Part shown: piece by piece, positions 23,050 to 32,176 of the stretch
Position numbering within the stretch: the stretch's first letter is position 1
Layout of the letters: the number at the start of each line of letters is the position of its first letter
Source: Amoeboaphelidium protococcarum
Taxonomy: Eukaryota > Aphelidiomycota > Aphelidea
DNA: 64,000 bases
NCBI GenBank assembly: GCA_023515745.1
Contig: JALECJ010000255.1
Span: 1,374,001-1,438,000 of the forward strand
Direction: 5' to 3'
Translations under genes and position numbers: made by a program
The notes under the pieces: generated by a model
Seen by the model: the letters and a program-made list of their open reading frames with translations, nothing else
The model's database searches: none
Told to the model about the DNA's origin: nothing

Positions 23050-24800
23050 TTGAACTTTACAAAGCAAGACTGACACGTCAACAAGAATTTTGAACCAAAC
23101 ACAAGCTACTCATTATTCCAGCGTCAAAAACCATATACTTTGTATACCATGCTTAAGAGCAGGCGAGCGAATTCAGGATTGTCCAAACGGTTGGGGTCCA
23201 AAATATAAAAATTATCTCATGGAGGAGACGGGACGCGATTTTCAACTACCAAATCTTATTGGCCATCATCAAACTCTTCCCACATGGTATCGCCAATGCC
23301 AATATTCTCCTCGATGAGAAACTATTGCAATTAACCTTCGCCAATGACTTCTCTGTGATTGCCAGCGCGGATGATAAAACTTACAGAGTACATGTCAGTG
23401 AAGTATATGACCGGTCAATTTGGCCTAAAAGCTTCTAGTGTTAAAAACTTTGGATACCCACCCACGTCTCCGCAACACTGACATCTTCTGACCATTGCGT
23501 CCGTCAGCTTGATGTGATGATGTGCGATACTAAATTGTGGCAGTAGAAATGGCAATGAGGCAGTCTATGCACTTTAGTGGGCCACAAGTCATCAACATGC
23601 CGCAACATGCAATATGCTAGCACGAGATACTAGTCAAAGTTGTCTTTAGTTACAAGGCATAAGGCACCCAAGTCATTGTACATTTGTCTGAGCAACCAAC
23701 GAGCCTTCTGCTATATACTTAAAACACGCTATTAATTGAATTGTGTTAATACAAGTACACATTGCCATGACGAGACCACTATTACGCATGAAAATATGCA
23801 ATTCTCTGTAATGGACAAACCTCTCATTGTTCTAAATCGCTAAACCACACAGCTACGATATGTGACTTCATTCTAAAACTCCAACATATCAAAAACCATA
23901 TCTTCTTGTATTCAAGTGTCGATTTCTTCTTGATCCTGGTTTTAGTGCTGTAATCTTGCCAAGGCGCACAATGAGACACTACTATGTTCCAACCAACCCC
24001 ATGGGATCAATCTGCATTATTCGAATCATACTCATAACCTGATTAAAGTCTTATAAGCAAGCACGCGCTTCTTAGCTTATTTAATATCGGTATCATTGTA
24101 CTTTGGAGCTTAGAGATTATACCCGAATAATGCTGCATGGAGTCTTTACACATAACTTTATAAAGTTCAGGAGAGAGATCGAACTTACAGCTATATATTA
24201 GATTACACAAAAGTCGATGTCTATGTGCAGAGCACCTGTTACCTCGGCCTGCTCGGGCACATTACCAAGTAATCAAAGACAGATGGGAAACGGCGTTCCA
24301 ATAAGCAAACTCGACAAGAGCCATTGCCAAACCAAAGGGCATCACCAGAAATTCGTACTAGCCATACTTTGTAAGAAAAGCGGTTTTAGCCTCATGGCCA
24401 ACCTTGACACGCAGAAGCTCAAATGCACCAACCATCTAAGTCCAAGGCAGTAAACAACTTTCCTTTCTACAGAGAGCGGAATAAATCAGAAATATTAGAC
24501 AGAGGATTCGGATTCTTGATAATTATCTTGTTCAAACCGCGATAGTCCATGCAGAGACGAAACTTGGAGTCCTACGTCCACTCAGCCTTACGCACGAAGA
24601 AGCAGGGAGCACCGTATGGTGATTAACTCTTACGTATGAAGCCACGATCCAGATTCTTTGATTACCATTCACGCATGCCTTCGTCTTATTTTAGAGTCAG
24701 CAGTATACACCGTTTACCAACAGGAGGTTTGGCACCAGGCTCCAAGTCTATAGTACAATCTTTGTCAAGCATGGAAACTTCAATCTCTCAATAAAATAGC
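23050..24800 (-). mobile_element. Decayed Ty3/gypsy-type retrotransposon pol segment
   Basis: Minus strand. From about 24775 down, the reverse transcriptase N-terminal blocks are readable with TAR=Gln: IDLEPGAKPPVGKRC, SPYGAPCFFVRKAEW, FRLCMDYRGLNKIIIKNPNP, KLFTALDL. The frame then breaks near 24440, where GAFELLRVKVGHEAKTAF and YEFLVMPFGLAMAL continue in another frame. This order (SPYGAP, DYRxLN, LDL, GxxxxxRV, MPFGL) is the Ty3/gypsy RT palm/fingers. Beyond about 24380 towards 23050 the sequence is too degraded to assign; RNase H and integrase would be expected there but I cannot show them. No LTRs were seen. The use of TAG inside conserved blocks shows the element was active under the same reassigned code. 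Confidence 0.7.
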
Positions 24801-24995
24801 TTCATTGACCGCTTTATAATTTAAAAAATGCTGTAAGCCTATTTGTCCTTATAAAAGTACATTCGACCTACCGGTATAGTGCGGGCGAGATAAATGCGAG
24901 TTCATTGATAAGCGAAGACTCGTTCACTCCTGCGCCACTATCAAAACTAATCTTTTACTGATTACCATTGAGAAAGTGTAGTTTGATAATTACAA

Positions 24996-25808
24996 ATGCT
25001 TTTATAAAGGTAGGAAACAGTATGGATAACTCTGGGAGCGATTATGATGTGGCAGGGGTATAAGCGGAAATCGCTGACCTTTAATGCCGCCGTTGTGGGA
25101 TGGATACTGGGTGTATTGCACAGTCTCGCTGGAAATTATTACATTCTGACTATGGTTGCAATGTACGCGTATGGAACTATCGCCACCAGGTACAACAAGT
25201 AACGTAAAGCACAGTTTGAATCTACTGATGGTGAGACGTCTGGTAGGACCGTGACGCAAGTTTTGTGCATCGCTGGTGTACCTGCATTATTGTCTTTGTA
25301 TCAGGTGTATATGTAACATCCAGTACCGGGGCTATGTGAAGCATTCACTGCAATTTATGCTTGCAATTTGGGAGACACCATCGCGTCAGAGATAGGAATG
25401 CTCAGTCAAGGAGATCCATATTCCATTTGGACAATGCGTCGCGTTCCCAGAGGTACGAATGGTGCAATTAGTGTCCTGGGATGTGTCGCGTGTCTTCTCT
25501 CAGCCTTATTGTTGAATTTTACTACTAGATACTATGCGCCGAGTGAAATGCTTGGTATTCATATAAGCGCGGCAAAGGTCGGCATGTTGCTGGATGCTGT
25601 ACTAGGTGCAACGCTGCAAGCGACGTATATTCATGTTGAATCTTGTAAAATATGCAAACATCCGGGACAAGGTATTAGAAGAACATAGGGAGTGCCTCTT
25701 TTGTCCAATGAGGCTGTCAACCTTGTCTCATCTCTCCTAACTGGACTGATTACGTTTTTGCTCATGAGATATAATTAGAACTTCAACTGGCTCCCCTTTA
25801 CAATTTGA
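24996..25808 (+). CDS. TMEM19: TMEM19 / DUF92 family membrane protein
   Basis: DUF92 proteins are polytopic membrane proteins; plant and cyanobacterial relatives include phytyl-phosphate kinase (VTE6), while the animal TMEM19 function is poorly known. ATG at 24996, TGA at 25806-25808, single exon, 270 residues. The N-terminus (MLLQRQETVWITLGAIM) leads into YKRKSLTFNAAVVGWILG, the usual first conserved block. The signature GDTIASEIGMLS, then MRRVPRGTNGAISVLG, matches the family's GDTxASE...VPxGTxGGVS. At least five hydrophobic segments are visible, and the C-terminus ends shortly after LLMRYN. The gene sits between a decayed retroelement and two orphan ORFs. Confidence 0.9.
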
Positions 25809-26061
25809 AGTCACGCGAACTGTTGTATTGAGTTACTTTACTGGATTGGAATTGGTTTGCGGGATAAATTAAACGGTGCAGTTTTGGAAAAGACTCGTAT
25901 TGAGTCAATCTAAAACTTCCGATATATTTTGGGGTCAATGGTTTCTTTAAATTGATTGCTAATAATGCACTTTTTTCATCTCATTCCGGTGGCAGTATTG
26001 GCCATATTTCGATTGTCAAGATGCTTAGGTAGGATTGATTTATAAAAGTATAAATAAGGTA

Positions 26062-26379
26062 ATGATTGGGCTGACTCTGTTTGAATATTTTGCTCAAACT
26101 ATTCCATTAGGCGAGCAAATCGAATTTGGGAGTTTTACGCACTAAATGCCGACCAGGCGGGAGATCTATCTATAACTGATCAAGATCGCTCTATACAACT
26201 TCGAAGAAAAGATCGAATAGGTTGCGTCCACTGTGTAATACTACTATAACACATTTTACCAGCCTAATTAAAAGAGAAACAGAGCAATAAATGCCAAGAG
26301 AAAGACTTGTTTTCTGATATATAATGACCTGTTAACACGCTGTTAGAAAAAAATTGTATATTAAACTTTCCTCGTTTGA
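26062..26379 (+). CDS. Hypothetical ORF, 105 residues
   Basis: ATG at 26062, TGA at 26377-26379, eight or more TAR codons inside. The product begins MIGLTLFEYFAQTIPLGEQ and has a helical middle (REIYLQLIKIALYNFEEK). No family recognised. It overlaps no other gene and lies just upstream of, and out of frame with, the ORF at 26457. The two might be exons of one gene, but I found no convincing splice pair. It could be a chance TGA-free frame in AT-rich DNA. Confidence 0.3.
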
Positions 26380-26456
26380 TCAAATCCGATTTTACTCCTA
26401 AACTAATACACAACTGCGCCACGCGTTACTTTAATTTGAAATCTATCCAAAGCACA

Positions 26457-27125
26457 ATGACTAAAAGAGCCTGTTCTACTATTGCAGAATTTAATCGCGC
26501 TTGGGCGTGTAAAACTTATTATGACTTTCTGATGATCTATATAAAAAACTTCACGGGCCACCCTTCCGAATGGATTGAAGTTTGGAAAGTATAGTTTCAC
26601 CGTTTCCTACAGTAACAATTAGATGAAGATATCCTAAATTAGGTGGATATCACCAAAAAGAGGTTGAGAGTAAGGGCGCCAGTTGGGTCGGTGGTATTGG
26701 CAGAGGCGATACGTCTTAGTGACATTCTTGCAGCTGGAAGAAATTTGTTTGCTGGATAGTTAAGAGATGTCTGCGCCAGGTAAGAGAAACAAACCATTAT
26801 TCAGGGGCTAAAGTAGTTTGATCCTATTATTGTCGATGGCTAATAGCTGATTGTAAAGTGCGTTCCAAGATAATATTATGCATGCTAATGCACTTTCAAG
26901 GTTTTTAGTAATTTAAATTCCATAGGAGTCTTGGATGAAGAAGTAGGACATGTTGATGTGGTCAGAGCTCAACGTATGACCAGTGTGGCTGCTGATCAGA
27001 GATAAGTCGAATTGTCAATTATTGAAGTTTTTGCCGCGTTAGAGTAGGCTGGTTATACTCAGCCACTCATTGAGCAACAGTTAGGCGAGCAATTTAAGGC
27101 GCTCTCGATTGAATCTTAACAGTGA
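26457..27125 (+). CDS. Hypothetical protein, 222 residues
   Basis: ATG at 26457, open to TGA at 27123-27125 with about fifteen TAR codons read as Gln. The product starts MTKRACSTIAEFNRAWACK and contains VRAPVGSVVLAEAIRLSDIL. The C-terminal half is helical with acidic and Gln residues (VEVGHVDVV-like segment, then TQPLIEQQLGEQ). The same frame is open back to 26376 without another ATG, so this start is the first available Met. It looks like a soluble, mostly helical protein. I do not recognise the family; a mitochondrial or complex-assembly role would be guesswork. Confidence 0.5.
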
Positions 27126-27703
27126 ATACAGTCAGAATTTGCAGCCTCCTAGTTATTGTTGTCGATGTTTCTGCCGAAGAATTATCCTTTTCTCTTCTTC
27201 ACGCCAATATGTTAAAAAAAACGTTTTCTGGTGGAACAAAGTGTTCAGCGCGGCTGTATTTCAGTTCTACCGGACAATTAAGGACGGTTGAGTGCCTTTG
27301 TACGCCGAGAGCCACTGCAACTCCTACAAAGGCACATCCTTTAAGTAAAGTTGTCAATGTGGGTATCTGAGGCGCATCTTTAAAATGATTTTAGATGGTC
27401 TCTGCGAGTTAAGCGAATGAGCAATATATTCTATAGTACTTCTATAAGAAATAGTTTAAGCAGTATTCTATGCCAAAAAATTCTTATATTTTCATCTTTT
27501 TTTTCGGTTTCGATCAAAGTATTCAGATCTGCTAACTATAAAATTGAGCAAGACAACCCTCTTACAGCACTTCCTGCAGTGAAACTCACCACAAAAATAG
27601 AGGACGCGTCGTGCTACTAATTTACAATGAATTGTAAGGCTTCTTCAGCCTGTTAATCATCTTTTAGTTATAATACAGTCTATGAGTTAAAACCTGCTCG
27701 TAG
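27126..27703. other. Gap with one weak plus-strand frame
   Basis: A plus-strand frame at about 27122-27370 (containing CSARLYFSSTGQLR) is open but short, starts inside the previous ORF and lacks family resemblance. An ACGCGTC element lies at 27604. Nothing else supported. Confidence 0.3.
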
Positions 27704-28591
27704 TCAGTCTACTCTTTTACCAGTCGTTTCGCTTAATAAAGGGAAAACAGATAGCATTCGCGCGTTTTCTACATCTGGATCATACAAAGCAATCTTCTAG
27801 TAGCCCTCCTTTATGAGTTTGTGCGTTTATGTTGAATGGTTTTCCTAATCAATCTCTAGGCACAAAATACAACCAGAAAAATTCAGAACAAAGTCCACTA
27901 TTGCGCAATTTGTCCAGGGAAGACCAACAGACATTTTCACGTCACCACATTGCGCTAGATTGCCAGGGACAGCAGCATACTATCTGAGGTGAAAGAGTAA
28001 GAACTAAAGAATTTACTTTGTTAAGCCATTACAGAAATATAGCTCATCAAACTCTGCATCTTCCAACCGTTGGCTTATGTTGAGTCGATTCAGTCTTCGC
28101 TAATCTACGTAACTGTACTGCAAATGTTCCATGCAAACTATACAGCCACTGCGCGACGGTTGACTGCAATCAGTATATTCACAGAGTCCATCCAAAATTT
28201 TACTCCATAAGCGCTTGAGGAAACCACATTTGCCACTCGGCTTATAAGAAACGCCTTTGCATGACTAACAGTGGCTATCAGCACACAACACTTCGCCTCC
28301 TTTTTGTTTCTTGTAACATTAAAATTCAGCCGCGTTGAACACCTTATCACCACTAGAGGACTCAATTATCTTTTTAGAATTATAGGCGCATGGCAGTTTC
28401 TCCAGAACGTGCTCCTCGATTCGGATATTGGATGCACCAATGCATTGCTAAGCAATAACAGTTGCGACATCGGCAAACCTTTGTTGATCAGGGGCGATTG
28501 TCCTCAATTCGACAGATATTAGAGCGGCAAAGTCAATTTCTTCATTCAGAACGCCAATTGTATTGCCTTTACTGTTGGAATTTAAGTTGTG
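27704..28591 (-). CDS. Orphan Cys-rich ORF, about 295 codons, start unknown
   Basis: Minus strand. The frame is TGA-free from 28591 down to TGA at 27704-27706, far longer than chance for a one-stop code in AT-rich DNA. There is no early Met in frame, so an upstream exon is expected; an AG acceptor just before AAA-GGC near 28570 is one candidate. The middle has clustered Cys/His: LCADSHCQSCKGVSY, then KCGFLKRLW, LCEYTDC, and SGCIVCMEH, suggesting a zinc-binding module of about 60 residues. The C-terminal part has further Cys residues (TNCAIVDFVLNFSGCILC). No family identified. It lies next to an hAT-like fragment and near retroelement debris, so it may be transposon-encoded. Confidence 0.45.
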
Positions 28592-29335
28592 TCATACTAC
28601 GCAATCTGATTAGTCGCGTAACAGGGTAGTTAGAGAAGAGTATATGGATACGCTGATCAATGATAGTGACACGAATTTTACATACCAATATTCTCTTCCT
28701 CATTGAGAATAAGTACCAAACTTAACTTCACTACATTCTTTACTAAGAGATTTAACATTAGTCTTTTCTTTTTAGTGATATGGTCGCTACAGTAGGGGGG
28801 CGACTCTTATTTTAGTGACGTAAAAAGGATGAACGCATTCTGCTATTATGTTCACTTTTGACTAAGTTGCATTATAGTTACAGCAGATGAAAAGTTCTAG
28901 GACAGCAGTTTGATCCACATTTTCTTTAATGTCTGTCCATATCGTTGGCGCCTTTCCAGTCGCGGATACTCAGTTTGTAGTTTGCACGAATGACGTTCCG
29001 TCGGTGCTTTTTCACGGTTGCATTCAGAGTCTTGTAAGTTGGATTGTATGATGACTTTCTTTAATGTACTTATAACTTGAAATTGCGGAGTGGTCATCAG
29101 AGTCTTCACTGGCAGTACTTTCTAATTTAGAACATAGTTAGGATTTTAAAGAAATGAGTTGAACCAAGGACTTCTGCTGCATAATGAAATATGCTGAAGT
29201 AGTAAGAGTCAAGGTATTCCATTTGTTCGCGGTATTTACCCATTAAATATCGCCCATCAGTATCAGCAGACATTAGACACATCTTCTGCTAGCAGTGAGT
29301 AGCGACCATCTATGTACTTCCAGTGCAGGTTTCCA
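28592..29335. other. Gap between orphan ORF and transposase remnant
   Basis: A minus-strand frame at about 29109-28860 of roughly 85 codons is open but unrecognisable. Nothing firm is supported. If the orphan ORF at 27704-28591 and the hAT-like fragment belong to one element, missing exons or decayed transposase core should lie here. Confidence 0.3.
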
Positions 29336-29928
29336 TCACCGAAGATCCACTTTGAAACGACATCTCTGCGAAAGCGCAACACTTGCGGTAGCAACTCTGC
29401 CGTGAACTTCTCTGGTTTCTTTTAAGCAAAAATGCGCCTATAAAAACTCGCTCAATTGATTGGGATAAAAGGGACACAATTAAGAAACACTCCATGCATC
29501 ACCTTGTTTGACAGGAAAAGAACATATAACACCATGAAGTGCCATCTAATAACTTCCAGATGCAGCGATGTTTCGCAGTTTAACAGTAAACATAGGCGAA
29601 CAGAGCTATACTGTAAATTATGTCATTGAGGATCTTCGTTCAGTCAAAAGCAACTTGCAATGACTAAACAGACGTTCCACTATACACGTTGTCGCCGGAA
29701 TATACTTACATTCTTTTACAATGCCCAGCTACATTTATTCAACAGGCTCTCTTGCAGGTGCCTTTTAATAATTGGGACGCTTCAGACGGAGACTCGTAAA
29801 ATTAATGGCAACATTGGAGTAATCAGCAAAAAGAACCACTTCGTCGGCAACTTGGGAATTGGCATCAAGCTTCTCAATTCCAGCGGTAATAAAGAAGACA
29901 GAGCTGACTTGAAGCTCTTTTCTTAGTC
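29336..29928 (-). pseudogene. hAT-like transposase C-terminal (dimerisation) remnant
   Basis: Minus strand, open from a TGA just above 29928 down to TGA at 29336-29338 (about 197 codons, no clear ATG start). The key block is KYIPATTCIVERLFSHCKLL followed by LTERRSSMTQFTVQ. This resembles the hAT C-terminal signature (IPATSA-x-SERVFS...RR-x-L...VE-x-L). Only the C-terminal portion is present in readable form; no DDE catalytic core or terminal inverted repeats were identified. It is likely a fragment of a decayed element. Confidence is moderate because the call depends on one block. Confidence 0.5.
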
Positions 29929-30209
29929 ATCTCATTTAAATATGAAGTATGAGTTAGTAAGCGAGGTTGGACTAAATCAAAGAGCGAGAGAAAAGTTTAT
30001 TCACCGACGATGCGGCCGCGTTTCAACAAATCCATGTGAAAATCCATACAGCCCATTTAAAATATATATATATTGTATACAAGTTATGGATGGTTTTTAA
30101 CTCAAAAACTTCAAAATATTGTCCATAATATGGAATGGGCCTTAATTGTGCTCACTACTGTAGTTAACTTAGCAGCGAATTATTAGTAACAAAATAATAT
30201 ATAGTTTCA

Positions 30210-30335
30210 ACTCTATTAGCACACGCGTCGATCAAGTATTAACAGTGAACTCTGTAGCGCTTAGATGATAAACATTGTTTCAAGTGCGCGACTCTTATGA
30301 ACATTGATTCCTTACACTTAAAGTGCTAATAGAGT
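30210..30335. repeat. 126-bp segment bounded by perfect 13-bp inverted repeats
   Basis: ACTCTATTAGCAC at 30210-30222 is exactly reverse-complemented as GTGCTAATAGAGT at 30323-30335. The interior has no ORF and includes an ACGCGTC at 30223. No clear target-site duplication flanks it. It could be a small non-autonomous transposon (MITE-like) or a regulatory hairpin, 150 bp upstream of the tRNA gene. Confidence 0.5.
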
Positions 30336-30485
30336 ATTTATCTTATTAACATATTTTATCTTCCTGTACTTCTGTTGGTGTCTCTGCTCGACCCTCAGTC
30401 TTTGTATATAGCTTCCTGTCTGTTCCTACTGCGTATATAGTCTGTGCTAAATTGAACTTCCATCGAAGTAAGGAATTCCTCAATA

Positions 30486-30558
30486 CCCCGGTTGGCTCAG
30501 TCGGTAGAGCGAACGACTCTTAATCGTTAGGTCAGCGGTTCGAGCCCGCTACTGGGCG
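30486..30558 (+). tRNA. tRNA-Lys (anticodon CTT)
   Basis: 73-nt, intronless. The D-stem GCTC/GAGC, anticodon stem AACGA/TCGTT with loop CTCTTAA (anticodon CTT), T-stem AGCGG/CCGCT with TTCGAGC loop, and acceptor stem all fold. The A box (TGGCTCAGTCGG) and B box (GGTTCGAGCCC) are intact, and a TTTTT Pol III terminator follows at 30564-30568. The first acceptor pair is C1:C72 rather than G1:C72, an oddity. The discriminator base is G. No CCA is encoded, as normal for eukaryotes. This is not one of the expected Gln(UUA/CUA) tRNAs. Confidence 0.95.
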
Positions 30559-30563
30559 TTTCC

Positions 30564-30568
30564 TTTTT
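30564..30568 (+). terminator. Pol III T-tract terminator of tRNA-Lys
   Basis: Five consecutive T residues beginning six bases after the tRNA 3' end, the usual RNA polymerase III stop signal. Confidence 0.75.
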
Positions 30569-30880
30569 AATTTTACCATATAGTTGGATATATTTCTGAC
30601 TTTTGATGTTATAGCTTTGTGTTTACTCCAGTTCCTTTGATTTGAAAAGTAGTTGAATCCCGTGACGTGTTTTATTCTTCGCGAAATATTGATCGGCCCC
30701 ACATTTGTATTTTGGAGATCAACAGAGTTGGTGGAAATGTATTTACGCGCGAATTGAAAAAGTCTAAGGGGTATCAATTGGCAGTTGAATAAAATATACG
30801 CTCATAAATGTAGTAAATACTGTATTTTCTCAATCTCTTAAATTTCAAGTATCAATGTCAGTTTTTAGTATGTCACCGAA
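30569..30880. other. Gap between tRNA-Lys and VAP
   Basis: No supported gene. A minus-strand ORF crossing the tRNA (30532-30777) is a chance frame. Confidence 0.4.
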
Positions 30881-31804
30881 TCAAAATAGAGCAATACCAA
30901 GAATGAGTCCCAATACAGCTGCTAGTATCACCATTACTAGAGGATAACCTTCAATCTTCTGGATAACCATTCTCTATTGCGCAGGCTTTCCATCCTTAGT
31001 ATCACTCACCGCATTAGTATTACGCTTACGCAGCTCATTCTCCTTTGATGCAACAGTTAATTCTTTAATCTACTTTTCTTATTACTATACGAGAGCTTTC
31101 AAGCGAAGGATTTCGGCAGACTCAGACTCGCTTGACTATTTTTTGGCAATATCAGTTGAAGTAGATGGTGCAACCTTAGTTGACTCCACGACTGGCGACT
31201 TGACTGCAGGTGAAGCTGCCGCTTTATTAAGTACAATATTCTCGACAGCCGGTGCTTTATTCACATAAGAACTAAAAGATGGCGACTGAGTATTACTTGT
31301 AGATGCAACTGCACTGGAAGCTGGTACACTCTGAACGCCGCTACTACTACTGGCCATGGAAGGAGAATCAAATTTAACTCCACCATCAGCTGGCAAGTAC
31401 AATACACGCAACTTTTCTTACATCAAATCTCCAACCTTGATCTTCTCAGCCATGGACCAGATATCCAATGTACCAGCACCACCCTCACTGACCTCCATCT
31501 ACTGATAGTCTGCAGATTTGGAATCCACCAGATAGCTCTGAATCAAAAACTTGTCTTTGGAGCGAACATCCTCTGGTGGATCTTCCTTCATTGGCTGCAG
31601 CAGAATAGCAATCTCCTTGGTTTACTATGGCTGCACAATCGACGCATTTGGTCGTACACAATACTGCTTAGGTGCAGTGGTCTTCACCTTGAAAACCATC
31701 GGGTTAGTGGATGAGGTGTTCTTGATTCGTAATATCTGCTTCTACGCCTCTGGCAAAGTAAACGGTCTCTTGAACTGTAATTCCTCAAGCGGTGATATTT
31801 CCAT
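30881..31804 (-). CDS. VAP: VAMP-associated protein (VAP/SCS2), MSP domain ER tether
   Basis: Tail-anchored ER protein that binds FFAT motifs at membrane contact sites. ATG at 31802-31804, TGA at 30881-30883, single exon, 307 residues. An N-terminal MSP domain (residues 1-125) includes PMVFKVKTTAPKQYCVRPN, nearly identical to the classical VAP FFAT-binding strand, and SKDKFLIQSYLV. A Ser/Ala/Thr-rich linker (about 140-225) follows, then a short coiled coil (ILRLKALVQQ-like) and a C-terminal hydrophobic anchor YPLVMVILAAVLGLILGIAL ending in Phe. The longer upstream frame (to 31981) lacks family similarity, so the Met before EISPLEELQF is the start. Confidence 0.95.
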
Positions 31805-32176
31805 TTCTGCTTCTTCTCTACTGTTAATTAAAATTACTTTAAAGACTATAACCTTTAAATAATAAATGAAGAGGATGACCCAACTATATTCAATTAGTCG
31901 AAGGAAAGAAAGAACTCGCCCAAGAACAACAAGAAACTTTAAAACGAGAGGAATTGTACGCCAAGGCGATTCACAGGTCACTCATTCGTTCTCCTTCGTG
32001 CTCTCTCGTACATGAGGGGCGACTGTCGAAATACGCGTCGTTCTTTAACTCCTATCCTTTCTCCAGTGCAAATCCAACTGAAACTACGGTCTTTCCTCAC
32101 TCTTGTTATTTCCTGTTTAGAATACTGCATTTTTTCACCATATAGACGCGACATTTACCAGTTCTTTCATAATAGA
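31805..32176. promoter_or_regulatory. Bidirectional promoter between VAP and TCF25
   Basis: 372 bases between divergent ATGs. It contains ACGCGTCG at 32033, a match to the fungal MluI cell-cycle box core. No other element is clear. Confidence 0.4.

Noticed and set aside
30532-30777. Minus-strand ORF overlapping the tRNA
   Set aside because: Crosses the tRNA and its terminator; no family resemblance.
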